Source: Flavobacterium hibernum (lineage in GTDB: Bacteria; Bacteroidota; Bacteroidia; Flavobacteriales; Flavobacteriaceae). Taken from it: a DNA stretch of 64,000 nucleotides. The notes under the pieces were generated by a model. That model searched no databases, was not told where the DNA came from, and worked only from the letters and a program-made list of their open reading frames with translations. Position numbers and translations under genes: made by a program. Below, one piece after another: positions 45,366 to 54,324 of the stretch; the stretch's first letter is position 1, and each line of letters begins with the position of its first letter. Location of the stretch: positions 124,001 through 188,000 of the forward strand of contig NZ_JPRK01000011.1 in assembly GCF_000832125.1 (NCBI RefSeq), given 5' to 3'.

Positions 45366-46928
45366 ATGTCAATCTATAAAAAAATAGCAATAGGTTTAAT
45401 TTCTGTATTCTTTTTTGTGATTTTAGTCAATATTGGTCTCAATTATTGGATAAAAAAACAATTACCACTTATTATACACGAGAAAAATAAAACTGCATAT
45501 AACATCAATTACGAAAAAATCGAAGTTTTGCTTTGGTCCAGAACCATTAATGCTCAAACGCTTTTAGTTCACCCAAAAAACCAACCTCAAAACAGCACTA
45601 CAAAAACGGGACTTTATTCTAAAATTGAATCTATAACAATTAAAAAATTTAATATTTGGAATCTGGCATTTCACGATATTATTCAAGCCGAGAGTATTAT
45701 CATCAATAAACCTCGTGTCATCTTGTACAAAAAGAACGAGAAACTTATAAACAACAGCAATAGTATTAAAACTCAAATTCTGGAACCTTTTGAGAAAATA
45801 ATTGCGGTTTCTAATATTTATCTTAATGATGGAAGCGTAGACGTGGTTTCACTAACCAATAACAAACCTATTTTTCGAACCAAAAATATCATTTTAAAGC
45901 TTGAAGGAATTTTAATTACCGATGCCACTTTAAAAGAAAAAATTCCGATGCATTTTCAAAAATACGTTTTAGTTTGTGATAGTTTATACTACAAACCAAA
46001 TGCATTTTATCAGATTAATATTGGTCAGATTAGTACAGAAAACAACTTTTTGAAATTGAAAAAATTCTCTTATTTACCAGAATTTAACCGCAAAGAGTTT
46101 GTTCGAAAACTGGAGAAAGAAAAAGACATTTTTACGATAAAATTAGATTCTGCCAATCTTAATAAAATGGATTGGGGATTTAAAAATAACCGTTTCTTCT
46201 TTAAAGCAAATTCCCTTGTTGCTCATCATGTTGATGCTAATATTTATCGCAACAAAATTCCGAAAGACGATTTAAGCAAAAAGCCGCTTTATAATGCTTT
46301 GTTGCGAAAAATTAAATTTCCCCTTCAAATAGACACTATTCAAATTTTAAAATCTAAACTCGTTTACGAAGAAGAAATTGATTTTGCTAAAGGTCCCGCC
46401 ACTTTAAACTTTGATCGTTTTAATATGCAAATCGCCAATTTAAAAAGCGGTTTTGGCTTAAAAAAAACAGCTGATGTAAAAATAAAAGTAAACTGTCAGT
46501 TCATGAAAACGTCTCCTTTAAACGTTGATTGGAGTTTTAATGTATTAGATCAAAAAGACAGTTTTCATATTCAGGGAACTATTTCAAATTTTAATGTTGT
46601 GGCAATGGAGCGCTTTACAAAACCGTATATCAATACTTCGTTTACGGGAAAATTCAATAAATATCATTTTGATTTTTACGGAAATGATGCGATTTCTAAA
46701 GGAAATGCAACATTAGATTATGAAGATTTAAAAGTAAAGCTGTTCAAAAAGAAACATCCGGAAAAAGAAGCCAAACTAAAAACAGCCGTTGCCAATTTAT
46801 TATTGAAAAATGATTCTAATGACAAAACAAAAAAAGCCGATGTTGAAGTGGAACGAATTCAGGAAAAGTCTTTTTATAACTTTTTATGGAGAAACATTGC
46901 CGAATCGTTAAAGAAGATTTTGATTTAA
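45366..46928 (+). CDS. Large anchored protein, AsmA/DUF748-like layout
   Basis: The 520-residue protein has one N-terminal membrane helix (about 5-27) and then a long beta-rich periplasmic region. Blocks such as YEKIEVLLWSRTI and GIITDATLKEK-type strands are reminiscent of AsmA/DUF748 proteins that bridge the envelope. The similarity is one of overall layout, and I cannot assign it firmly. The gene is transcribed away from the penicillin acylase and is followed by a large nested palindrome and a small terminator. Confidence 0.6.
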   Translation: MSIYKKIAIGLISVFFFVILVNIGLNYWIKKQLPLIIHEKNKTAYNINYEKIEVLLWSRTINAQTLLVHPKNQPQNSTTKTGLYSKIESITIKKFNIWNLAFHDIIQAESIIINKPRVILYKKNEKLINNSNSIKTQILEPFEKIIAVSNIYLNDGSVDVVSLTNNKPIFRTKNIILKLEGILITDATLKEKIPMHFQKYVLVCDSLYYKPNAFYQINIGQISTENNFLKLKKFSYLPEFNRKEFVRKLEKEKDIFTIKLDSANLNKMDWGFKNNRFFFKANSLVAHHVDANIYRNKIPKDDLSKKPLYNALLRKIKFPLQIDTIQILKSKLVYEEEIDFAKGPATLNFDRFNMQIANLKSGFGLKKTADVKIKVNCQFMKTSPLNVDWSFNVLDQKDSFHIQGTISNFNVVAMERFTKPYINTSFTGKFNKYHFDFYGNDAISKGNATLDYEDLKVKLFKKKHPEKEAKLKTAVANLLLKNDSNDKTKKADVEVERIQEKSFYNFLWRNIAESLKKILI

Positions 46929-47018
46929 ATCTATTTTGGCAAGAATGTTTTTTTGCCACGAATTTCACGAATTAGCGCGAATTATTTCGTAAAACTATTA
47001 TTCATCATCTTTATGATC

Positions 47019-47182
47019 TTGTCATTTCGACCGAAGGGAGAAATCACACTAGAAGCTCAGCAAAGATTGTTGCGCATAGTAAACCCGACAGGTTTTATCC
47101 CGAGACTTCGGGACTGTCGGGTTTCGTTACGTTAACTTTGTAGAATTACTAGTGTGATTTCTCCCTTCGGTCGAAATGACAA
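47019..47182. repeat. Nested palindrome: GTCATTT element with CCCGACAGG palindrome inside
   Basis: The outer arm 47019-47052 (beginning TTGTCATTTCGACCGAAGGG) is perfectly complementary to 47149-47182, 34 bp. Inside, AAACCCGACAG (47081-47091) pairs with CTGTCGGGTTT (47114-47124), and within that TCCCGA-GACT-TCGGGA (47098-47113) forms a third stem. The element fills much of the 370-bp gap 46929-47298. That gap also holds a single arm of the GCCACGAATT family at about 46956-46985. Confidence 0.88.
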
Positions 47183-47224
47183 TAATGAAGATAATTAGCT
47201 GTAAAAAAAACTCCCACAACAATT

Positions 47225-47252
47225 TAAAAACCTGATATTTATCAGGTTTTTA
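47225..47252 (+). terminator. Small terminator-like hairpin
   Basis: TAAAAACCTGATA (47225-47237) is exactly complementary to 47240-47252, with a 2-base loop and T-rich 3' arm. It lies before the next plus-strand gene. Confidence 0.6.
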
Positions 47253-47298
47253 GAACTTATAATTTCCAACATTTGTTTCTATTTTAATTTGAAAACAA

Positions 47299-49110
47299 AT
47301 GACAAAAAATCCTTTACACACTTTTCACATTCCTGTGATGGGACTTGCATATACGATTGATAGCCCAATACGCGTGGCACAATACGGTATTTCTTCTGTT
47401 GTTTCTATCGCCGATGATGATTTAATTGAGAAGATGCGTAATTTTTACAGTACCAAATTTAATCTTCCGTACGAAGAGATAAGTCAGAAATTTCACGATT
47501 ACAGAGCCGAAAGAATCACTTCTTACTTAAATTTAGTTGACAAAATTGTCAAAGAAAAATTCGAAAACTTTAAAACCGAATTAGCCGAAAGCAAAACTGC
47601 AGTTGAAAATTATATTGCAATGTTGCCGAATACGTCTGACATTAAAAAAGGCTTTCAAAATTTACTTGAAGACGGACTTTCATTCAAAGAAAACATTCAA
47701 AATTATATTGAATCACATCTTTCTCCCGGAGAAATCGACGTGAATATCATGACCAAACTTGATAAAGATAATTTTGATAAAAACGAACAACTTCCAATTG
47801 AGTTTAATGATGCTCATGCTGCTTTAAGGGGTTTTGCAAAAAGCAATCTTGAATCTTCAGTCGTGCTTTCTGCTGGAATGAATCCGAGATTGTTTAGTTA
47901 TTTTGAGAACTTTTCAGATTTTTTCCCAAATCTAAATAACGAGCTTAAAAAGAAAATTACTTTAAAGGTTAGTGATTTTAGATCGGCAATGATTCAAGGA
48001 AATTTTTTAGCTAAAAAAGGACTATGGGTTTCTGAATATCGTATCGAATCAGGACTAAATTGTGGCGGACATGCTTTTGCTACTGATGGTCTTTTATTAG
48101 GTCCTATTTTAGAAGAATTCAAGGAGAAGAAAGATCAGCTCATCCAATCGGCGCACGAGTTAATGACTAAAGTTTTGCAACAAAAACAAATTCATGTTCC
48201 TGAACAACCTTTACCATTAAAAATTACGGTTCAGGGAGGAGTTGGAACTGCCGAGGAACATGAATTTCTTTTAGAAAACTACAATGTAGATTCTGTAGGT
48301 TGGGGTTCTCCATTTTTATTGGTTCCCGAAGCAACTTCTGTAGATCAAGCAACGAGAGAACTATTGATGAATGCAAAGGAGAAAGATTTATATTTAAGTC
48401 ATATTTCGCCTTTGGGAGTTCCGTTTAATACTTTAAGAGGAACAACAAATGAAACCTTAAAACAAAAAAGAATTGAACAGAATAAAGCCGGAAGCTCGTG
48501 TCCAAAGAAATTTTTGGCGTTAAGCAAAGAATACGATCCGCATGGAATTTGTACAGCATCTAAAAAATTTCAGGATTTAAAACTAGCCGAATTAGAAGCA
48601 TCGAAAGACTCATACACTCCTAAATCTTTTGAAAAAGCAAAATTTGCAATTACTGAGAAATCGTGTTTATGTGTTGGCTTGGCTAATGCCTCATATTTAG
48701 AAAATGATATTAAAATAAAAGGGCAAGCTCAAGGAGTTGTAATATGTCCTGGGCCAAATATGGCTTATTTTGACCAAGAAGTTTCCTTATCTGATATGTT
48801 GGGTCATATTTATGGAAATAAATCGATTTTAAGAACTGATAACAGGCCAAATTTATTCGTTAAAGAACTAAAAATGTATGTGGAATATTTTAGAAATGAA
48901 ATTGAAAACATTTCAGGAGAAATAACGAATGCTCAGTTAAAAAAATGGAATACTTTTAAAACTAATCTTTTTGAAGGAATCGAGTATTACCACAATTTGC
49001 TCGAATCTAGTTTCTATTTTAAAAACGATGAAGAAAAAATTAAATATCAATTTGACTTTTATAAACTGGAACTGGCTGCAATAAAAATTCCAACTTTAGA
49101 ATTGGTATAA
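47299..49110 (+). CDS. NMO-like flavoprotein candidate with cysteine cluster, uncharacterised
   Basis: The 603-residue cytoplasmic protein has parts that recall FMN-dependent TIM-barrel enzymes of the nitronate monooxygenase/2-nitropropane dioxygenase type. GLNCGGHAF (253-261) stands where those enzymes have an EAGGH motif. GGVGTAEEHEFL (313-324) followed by VGWGSPFLLVPE resembles their phosphate-binding G-G-I and GT-x-FL-x-x-E strands. The N-terminal 200 residues and the C-terminal third are extra. C401, C418, C456, C458 and C483 could bind a metal or iron-sulfur cluster. The link is my reading of short motifs. No neighbour helps to define the substrate. It ends in a bidirectional terminator. 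Confidence 0.55.
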   Translation: MTKNPLHTFHIPVMGLAYTIDSPIRVAQYGISSVVSIADDDLIEKMRNFYSTKFNLPYEEISQKFHDYRAERITSYLNLVDKIVKEKFENFKTELAESKTAVENYIAMLPNTSDIKKGFQNLLEDGLSFKENIQNYIESHLSPGEIDVNIMTKLDKDNFDKNEQLPIEFNDAHAALRGFAKSNLESSVVLSAGMNPRLFSYFENFSDFFPNLNNELKKKITLKVSDFRSAMIQGNFLAKKGLWVSEYRIESGLNCGGHAFATDGLLLGPILEEFKEKKDQLIQSAHELMTKVLQQKQIHVPEQPLPLKITVQGGVGTAEEHEFLLENYNVDSVGWGSPFLLVPEATSVDQATRELLMNAKEKDLYLSHISPLGVPFNTLRGTTNETLKQKRIEQNKAGSSCPKKFLALSKEYDPHGICTASKKFQDLKLAELEASKDSYTPKSFEKAKFAITEKSCLCVGLANASYLENDIKIKGQAQGVVICPGPNMAYFDQEVSLSDMLGHIYGNKSILRTDNRPNLFVKELKMYVEYFRNEIENISGEITNAQLKKWNTFKTNLFEGIEYYHNLLESSFYFKNDEEKIKYQFDFYKLELAAIKIPTLELV

Positions 49111-49114
49111 AAAG

Positions 49115-49146
49115 AATCCCCGATTTAGTGATCTAAATCGGGGATT
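49115..49146. terminator. Bidirectional intrinsic terminator
   Basis: AATCCCCGATTTA (49115-49127) is perfectly complementary to 49134-49146 with loop GTGATC. A/T runs lie on both sides between two convergent genes. Confidence 0.88.
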
Positions 49147-49172
49147 TATATTTTAAATAGCTATGTAAAAGT

Positions 49173-49610
49173 CTATTCTTTTTTCTTTTTACTTCCATCA
49201 ATAATAGCACCTGTTCCAGCTCCAACTCCGGCACCGGCAAGTCCGCCAATAATAGCTCCTTGTCCTTTTTTCTTGCTTACAATAGCTCCTGTTACAGCAC
49301 CAACTCCTGCTCCTATTACTGCACCTTTAGCAGTAGAACTCCAACCTTTCTTTTTGGTTGTGGTTGTACTTGTTGCAGTTCCATCAGCTTGTTGATGTAC
49401 AACAACAACTTTTTGAGTTTCTACTTTTTGTTGCTGCTCTTCTTTGATTTTTGCCATTTCCGTTTTCATAGAATCAATAACTTTTTGCTTATTGATTTCA
49501 ACTTTCATAGAATCAACACTTGCTTGTTTTGCTCTATTAATGTCTTCTTTCCCTTGATTTTGACAAGAAAAAATTGTTAAAGCGGCTAATAAAATATATA
49601 AGGCTTTCAT
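49173..49610 (-). CDS. Glycine-zipper lipoprotein (YMGG-like)
   Basis: The 145-residue lipoprotein has lipid cysteine at 16 (LTIFSCQN). A charged coiled-coil-like stretch of about 60 residues follows, then a C-terminal glycine zipper (GAVIGAGVGAVTGAIV and GAIIGGLAGAGVGAGTGAII) ending in basic residues. Glycine zippers insert in or pack against membranes, and the type is common in envelope-stress lipoproteins. The exact job is not known. Confidence 0.85.
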   Translation of the reverse strand: MKALYILLAALTIFSCQNQGKEDINRAKQASVDSMKVEINKQKVIDSMKTEMAKIKEEQQQKVETQKVVVVHQQADGTATSTTTTKKKGWSSTAKGAVIGAGVGAVTGAIVSKKKGQGAIIGGLAGAGVGAGTGAIIDGSKKKKE

Positions 49611-49764
49611 GATTGTAGTTTTAAATTATTATACACTACAAATTAAAGAAGATTGCTTTTGTTGACGTTACATGATTTAGAGGAAAGGTTATAGAATTTA
49701 AAGATTGTAGTTAAGATTTGACGCAGATTTAAAACGGATTTTTTTTAAGCAAGATTCAAAAAAA

Positions 49765-49962
49765 TCTCGCAAAGACGCCAAGTCGCTAAGTTTTTCTCAA
49801 TTTATGTCATTTCTAGGAACGAGAAATCACATTAGAAAATCGACAAAGATTGGCAATTGCAGGTACGCAATTTCGTGTGTGATTTCTCGTTCCTCGAAAT
49901 GACAAATAGCACGTAAATAGTGTCTTTAACAAAAAACTTAGCGACTTGGCGTCTTTGCGAGA
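49765..49962. repeat. Nested palindrome: GTCATTT element inside CGCAAAGACGC arms
   Basis: The outer arm 49765-49795 (begins TCTCGCAAAGACGCCAAGTC) is perfectly complementary to 49932-49962, 31 bp. Inside lies a second inverted repeat, 49805-49832 with 49877-49904, of the GTCATTT family (26 of 28 paired) with the central TCGACAAAGATTG. The element fills most of the 362-bp gap 49611-49972; no gene is seen there. Confidence 0.88.
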
Positions 49963-49972
49963 CAAATATCCT

Positions 49973-51250
49973 TTACTTCCCGAGAATTCCTTTTTTCAGG
50001 ATTTGCCCAAAGTCATACATATCTTCATAAGAACAATATAAAGGAACTGGAGCTAAGCGAATTACATTTGGTTCGCGCCAATCTGTAATTACTCCGTTTT
50101 TCATTAAATAATCGAATAAACTTCTTCCTTCTCCGTGAAGAAAAACAGACAATTGAGAAGCTCTTTCTTCAGGGTTTGAAGGAGTAATGATTTCGAAACT
50201 TCCTTCAACTTCTTTATCTATTTCGTGCAAAATAAATTCTAAATATGAGGTAATATGATCTCTCTTCTGGATTAAAGCATCCATTCCAACCTCAGCAAAC
50301 ATATCAACAGATGCTAAATATGGAGCTAAAGAAAGTACTGGTAGGTTACTAATTTGCCATCCGTCTGCTCCATGAACAGGATCAAAAGTAGGCTCCATTT
50401 TAAAACGGCGCTCTTTGTTATGTCCCCACCAACCCGCAAAACGAGGTAAACTCGAATCGTTATGGTGTTTTTCGTGTACGAAACAACCAGAAGCATTTCC
50501 TGGTCCTGAATTCATATATTTATAACTGCACCATGCAGCAAAATCAACATTCCAATCGTGCAATTGCAATTTAATATTTCCGGCAGCATGCGCTAAATCC
50601 CAACCTACTTTTGCTCCGGCTTTTTGTCCTGCAGCCGTAATTGTTTTGATATCGAAAACTTGTCCCGTATAATAATTTACTCCTCCAATTAAAACCAAAG
50701 CAAGTTCATCACCCACTTCTTCAATTTTTGCCAGAACATCTTCTAGGCGAATATTGTGTTCTCCTTCACGACGCTTAATTTCGACAATGGCATCTTCTGA
50801 TTTATATCCGTGAAAATGAACTTGACTTTGAAACATATATTGATCTGACGGAAATGCTTTTTCTTCACAAATAATTTTATAACGTTTACCTTTTGGCTGA
50901 TAAAACGAAACCATCAATAAATGAAGATTTACGGTCAAAGTATTCATTACAGTAACTTCTGACGGAAGTGCACCAACAATTTTACTCAATGGTTCTGCAA
51001 ATCTTTCCTGATAATCCCACCAAGGTTTCTCGGCATAAAAATGACCTTCTACAGCTAGATTTGCCCAGTCGTTCATAACTTCATCAATATAAGCTTTAGT
51101 CCGTTTTGGCTGAAGTCCCAGGGAGTTTCCTGTAAAATAAATAACGCGTTTGTCATTAACTTTAGGAAAAATAAATTGGTCTTGATAATGATTCAATGCG
51201 TCTTGTGCATCAAGTTGTTTCGCGAATTCGCGTGTATTTAGAAAAGTCAT
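49973..51250 (-). CDS. kynU: Kynureninase
   Basis: The 425-residue PLP enzyme has its Schiff-base lysine at K244 in WCSYKYMNSGPG. Other family stretches are YFTGNSLGLQPK near the N-terminus, WDLAHAAGN with the PLP-binding aspartate, and FAGWWGHN. It cleaves (3-hydroxy)kynurenine to (3-hydroxy)anthranilate and alanine. It pairs with kmo at 34524-35867, which lies about 14 kb away on the same strand, so the two are not in one transcript. It comes directly after a nested repeat. Confidence 0.94.
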   Translation of the reverse strand: MTFLNTREFAKQLDAQDALNHYQDQFIFPKVNDKRVIYFTGNSLGLQPKRTKAYIDEVMNDWANLAVEGHFYAEKPWWDYQERFAEPLSKIVGALPSEVTVMNTLTVNLHLLMVSFYQPKGKRYKIICEEKAFPSDQYMFQSQVHFHGYKSEDAIVEIKRREGEHNIRLEDVLAKIEEVGDELALVLIGGVNYYTGQVFDIKTITAAGQKAGAKVGWDLAHAAGNIKLQLHDWNVDFAAWCSYKYMNSGPGNASGCFVHEKHHNDSSLPRFAGWWGHNKERRFKMEPTFDPVHGADGWQISNLPVLSLAPYLASVDMFAEVGMDALIQKRDHITSYLEFILHEIDKEVEGSFEIITPSNPEERASQLSVFLHGEGRSLFDYLMKNGVITDWREPNVIRLAPVPLYCSYEDMYDFGQILKKGILGK

Positions 51251-51338
51251 TGTTTTTTGTTTTGTCTGCTAAAATAACAAATTTTGTTTGTTTTGTTTCA
51301 TGTTTCAAGTTTTGCGTTAATATACTTTGGAGATTTAA

Positions 51339-51460
51339 CAGCAAAGTTCGCAAGGATTTTTATTCAGGTTAACGTTTGCAAACGTTAAGTTAGCAAAGCT
51401 TTGCGTGCTTTTGCATGTGGCAAAAACAAACTAAGCAAAAAAACTTTAGCGAACTTTACG
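51339..51460. repeat. Decayed repeat cluster with short palindromes
   Basis: CAGCAAAGTTCGCAAGG near 51340 is partly complementary to the region ending near 51460 (shared GCGAACTTT). Two perfect palindromes lie between: 51369-51388 (20 bp, TTAACGTTTGCAAACGTTAA) and 51393-51404 (GCAAAGCTTTGC). It looks like a worn member of the CGCAAAG family. It occupies the 312-bp gap 51251-51561 together with the queA terminator. Confidence 0.55.
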
Positions 51461-51511
51461 TTTAAATTTAACAACTAATGCCAAACTTGAAACCCGAAAC
51501 TTTTTAAACAT

Positions 51512-51540
51512 AAAAAAACCCGCCATTACTGACAGGTTTT
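51512..51540 (-). terminator. Terminator of queA
   Basis: On the minus strand AAAACCTG pairs with CGGGTTTT and is followed by further T, 22 bases after the queA stop codon. Confidence 0.65.
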
Positions 51541-51561
51541 ATATTTTATTTAAATATCTAA

Positions 51562-52611
51562 TTAGATAATTAACATAGCATCTCCGTAAGAATAGAATTT
51601 GTATCCTTCTTTGATAGCTTCTTCGTATGCTCTTTTCATCAAATCATGTCCACAGAAAGCAGAAATCATCATTAATAATGTTGATTTTGGTGTGTGGAAA
51701 TTTGTAATCATACAATTTGCAATACTAAAATCGTGAGGAGGGAAAATAAATTTATTTGTCCAACCTTCATAAGGATTTAAAGTATTTTGTGATGAAACTG
51801 AACTTTCGATTGCACGCATCGAAGTTGTTCCAACTGCACAAATACGTTTTTTCTTTGCTTTGGCATCATTTACAATATCGCAAGCTTCTTGTTTGATAAT
51901 TAATTCTTCCGAATCCATTTTGTGTTTAGACAAATCTTCAACCTCAACTGGGTTAAATGTTCCTAAACCAACGTGAAGTGTTACTTCGGCAAAGTTTACT
52001 CCTTTGATTTCTAATTTTTTCAAAAGGTGTTTAGAAAAGTGTAAACCTGCAGTTGGTGCAGCTACAGCTCCTTCTTCTTTTGCGTAGATAGTTTGGTATC
52101 TTTCAGCATCTTCTGGAGTTACATCTCTACTGATATATTTAGGAATTGGAGTTTCTCCAAGTTCTGTCAATTTATTTCTAAATTCTTCGTAAGAACCGTC
52201 ATATAAAAAACGTAATGTTCTACCACGAGAAGTAGTATTATCAATTACCTCAGCAACTAACGAATCGTCGTCACCAAAATAAAGTTTATTTCCGATACGG
52301 ATTTTTCTAGCTGGATCAACTAAAACATCCCATAAACGTTGCTCTGAATTTAATTCTCTTAATAAGAAAACTTCAATTCTTGCTCCTGTTTTTTCTTTGT
52401 TTCCGTACAAACGTGCAGGGAAAACTTTTGTATTGTTAAGAATTAAAACGTCTCCGTCATCAAAATAATTGATAACATCTTTAAACATTTTATGTTCTAT
52501 AGTTTGTTTTTGACGATCGATTACCATTAAACGAGATTCGTCTCTATTTTCTGCTGGGAATTCCGCTAAAAGTTCTTTCGGTAAATTAAATTGAAAATGT
52601 GATAATTTCAT
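51562..52611 (-). CDS. queA: tRNA preQ1(34) S-adenosylmethionine ribosyltransferase-isomerase QueA
   Basis: The 349-residue protein is full-length for the family. Characteristic stretches are [23 protein letters not shown] at the N-terminus (abbreviated), [28 protein letters not shown] and [10 protein letters not shown], and the C-terminal [15 protein letters not shown]. It moves the ribosyl group of SAM onto preQ1 at the tRNA wobble position to make epoxyqueuosine. It shares the pathway with QueE at 26007. A TATATTTG element lies about 67 bases upstream of its ATG. Confidence 0.96.
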   Translation of the reverse strand: MKLSHFQFNLPKELLAEFPAENRDESRLMVIDRQKQTIEHKMFKDVINYFDDGDVLILNNTKVFPARLYGNKEKTGARIEVFLLRELNSEQRLWDVLVDPARKIRIGNKLYFGDDDSLVAEVIDNTTSRGRTLRFLYDGSYEEFRNKLTELGETPIPKYISRDVTPEDAERYQTIYAKEEGAVAAPTAGLHFSKHLLKKLEIKGVNFAEVTLHVGLGTFNPVEVEDLSKHKMDSEELIIKQEACDIVNDAKAKKKRICAVGTTSMRAIESSVSSQNTLNPYEGWTNKFIFPPHDFSIANCMITNFHTPKSTLLMMISAFCGHDLMKRAYEEAIKEGYKFYSYGDAMLII

Positions 52612-52677
52612 TTGAGAAAGTTATGAGTTATAGATTTTCAATCAGGATTATTTGGATACCTGATTTTTAATCGTGTG

Positions 52678-52685
52678 CAAATATA
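52678..52685 (-). promoter_or_regulatory. Candidate -7 element of queA
   Basis: The minus strand reads TATATTTG, a full TAnnTTTG match, with CTTG about 21 bases further upstream as a weak -33. The rest of the 357-bp gap 52612-52968 holds the aroA terminator and a 20-bp inverted repeat. Confidence 0.4.
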
Positions 52686-52861
52686 CGACTGTGAGATAGG
52701 CGTTGTCAAGTGTTTTGATGTTTATTTTCAAAAGTCGCTGATTTACTGAGGCTTTGGGGTGCGTTTTTTCAGCATATAAGTAATATAAGTTCATTTAATT
52801 GGAATTCTTTAAAAATTGTAGATGTTTTTATTTGGCTAAAGCCGAAAAATGTAATACAAAA

Positions 52862-52893
52862 AACCCCTAGTTAAAACTAGGGGCTATTTTTTT
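52862..52893 (-). terminator. Terminator of aroA
   Basis: CCCCTAGTT and AACTAGGGG form a 9-bp stem (52864-52882). On the minus strand it is followed by a T-run. The other side also ends in T, so it could act in both directions. Confidence 0.75.
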
Positions 52894-52956
52894 CGCCACG
52901 AATTCACGAATTAATTTAATAATAAAGCTTAAAAAATAATTCGTGAATTCGTGGCG
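52894..52956. repeat. Inverted repeat of the GCCACGAATT family
   Basis: CGCCACGAATTCACGAATTA (52894-52913) is perfectly complementary to 52937-52956. It lies between the aroA stop codon and the aroA terminator. A single similar arm is seen near 46956. Confidence 0.8.
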
Positions 52957-52968
52957 CCTATTTTATTT

Positions 52969-54192
52969 CTACAATTCTGAAATTTGGAACTTTAATTCTT
53001 TTAAATCATTCCAAAAATCTGGATATGATTTAGAAACTACTTCGGCATTTTCGATAATAATTGGCACTTTTAATGCTAATGGCGCAAATGCCATTGCCAT
53101 ACGGTGATCGTTGTAAGTGGCAATTTTAATATTATGATTGATGTTTTCTGAAGCTATTAAAGTCAAACTATCATTGGTAACTGAAATGTTTGCTCCTAAT
53201 TTAGTAAGCTCAATTCTAAGCGCTTCAAGTCTGTCCGTTTCTTTAATTTTTAGAGTATGAAGACCTGTTAAGTGACAACCAAGTCCTAAACCTAAACAAG
53301 TTACTACAATTGTTTGTGCAATATCCGGAGTGTTGTTTAATTCAAAATTTACCGTTTCGTAATTAAAATTTTCTTGTTTTACCAAAGTCATTTTGTTATC
53401 CTGAAACGTAGTTTTTACGCCTAATTTCTCGTAAAGAGAAACTAACTCTGAATCGCCTTGCAAACTATTTTCTTTGTAACTGCTTAAAGTAATCGTAGCT
53501 GTATCTGCCAAAGCTACTAAACTAAAAAAGTACGAAGCTGAACTCCAATCAGATTCGACAACCATTTCTTTTGAAGCTACTGATGCTTTTGGAAAAACTT
53601 TAATTACGTTTCCTTCAAAACTGGTCTGAATATCTAAATCGTTTAATAATGCTAAAGTCATTTTGATATACGGAATTGAAGTAATTTCTCCTTCTAGAGT
53701 TAATTCTAATCCGTTTTCTAATTTTGAAGCCACTAATAAAAGCGCAGATATATATTGACTACTTACGTTGGCTGCTAATGTTACTTTTGAAGCTGTAACC
53801 TTTTTGCCTTTAATTCTAATTGGCGGATAACCTTCTTCTTTTTCATAAGTAATCTCTACTCCCAATTGTCCTAAAGCTTCTACTAAAATCTTTATAGGAC
53901 GTTCTTGCATTCTGCTTGAACCTGTCATTACAACTTCGCGACCTTCATTTACGGCAAAATAAGCAGTTAAAAAACGCATTGCTGTTCCTGCATGGTGAAT
54001 GTCTACAATTTCGTCATTACCAATTAAGGCTTTTTGCATTACTTCGCTATCATCAGAGTTTGAAGTATTGGAAAGTGTGATATTTGGGAACAAAGCTTTT
54101 AACAACAACAGACGATTTGTTTCGCTCTTTGAGCCTGTTACTGCAATTTGTCCTTGTAAATTATGTTGAGTTGTTTGGAGTAGTAAATTCAT
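52969..54192 (-). CDS. aroA: 3-phosphoshikimate 1-carboxyvinyltransferase (EPSP synthase)
   Basis: The 407-residue enzyme has phosphate-binding GSKSETNR, with Lys22 and Arg27 in the positions known for the E. coli enzyme. It also shows GTAMRFLTAYFA, SRMQERPIKILVEAL, and the C-terminal KIKETDRLEALRIELTKLGA and YNDHRMAMAFAPLAL. It joins phosphoenolpyruvate to shikimate 3-phosphate in aromatic amino-acid synthesis. The AMRFL region deviates a little from the usual NAGTAMRPL, as is common in Bacteroidota. Downstream lie an inverted repeat and a terminator. Confidence 0.96.
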   Translation of the reverse strand: MNLLLQTTQHNLQGQIAVTGSKSETNRLLLLKALFPNITLSNTSNSDDSEVMQKALIGNDEIVDIHHAGTAMRFLTAYFAVNEGREVVMTGSSRMQERPIKILVEALGQLGVEITYEKEEGYPPIRIKGKKVTASKVTLAANVSSQYISALLLVASKLENGLELTLEGEITSIPYIKMTLALLNDLDIQTSFEGNVIKVFPKASVASKEMVVESDWSSASYFFSLVALADTATITLSSYKENSLQGDSELVSLYEKLGVKTTFQDNKMTLVKQENFNYETVNFELNNTPDIAQTIVVTCLGLGLGCHLTGLHTLKIKETDRLEALRIELTKLGANISVTNDSLTLIASENINHNIKIATYNDHRMAMAFAPLALKVPIIIENAEVVSKSYPDFWNDLKELKFQISEL

Positions 54193-54324
54193 TTTTTTAA
54201 TTGTAAATTGAAATTATGAATTATGAATGGTTAGAAACGTAATTCGCCACGCAATTTACCACTCCCCACTCATAATTCAAAATTCAAAACTCATAATTCA
54301 AACCTTATGAGTGATATTTCACAA

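Noticed and set aside
46953..47135. A 60-codon ORF across the nested palindrome
   Set aside because: It lies wholly in repeat sequence and its residues reflect the repeat arms.
49765..49962. CRISPR array
   Set aside because: The repeats are inverted, two per element, and there are no regularly spaced direct repeats or cas genes.
34524..51250. A single kynurenine-degradation operon
   Set aside because: kmo and kynU lie about 14 kb apart with opposite-strand genes between them, so they are separate transcripts.
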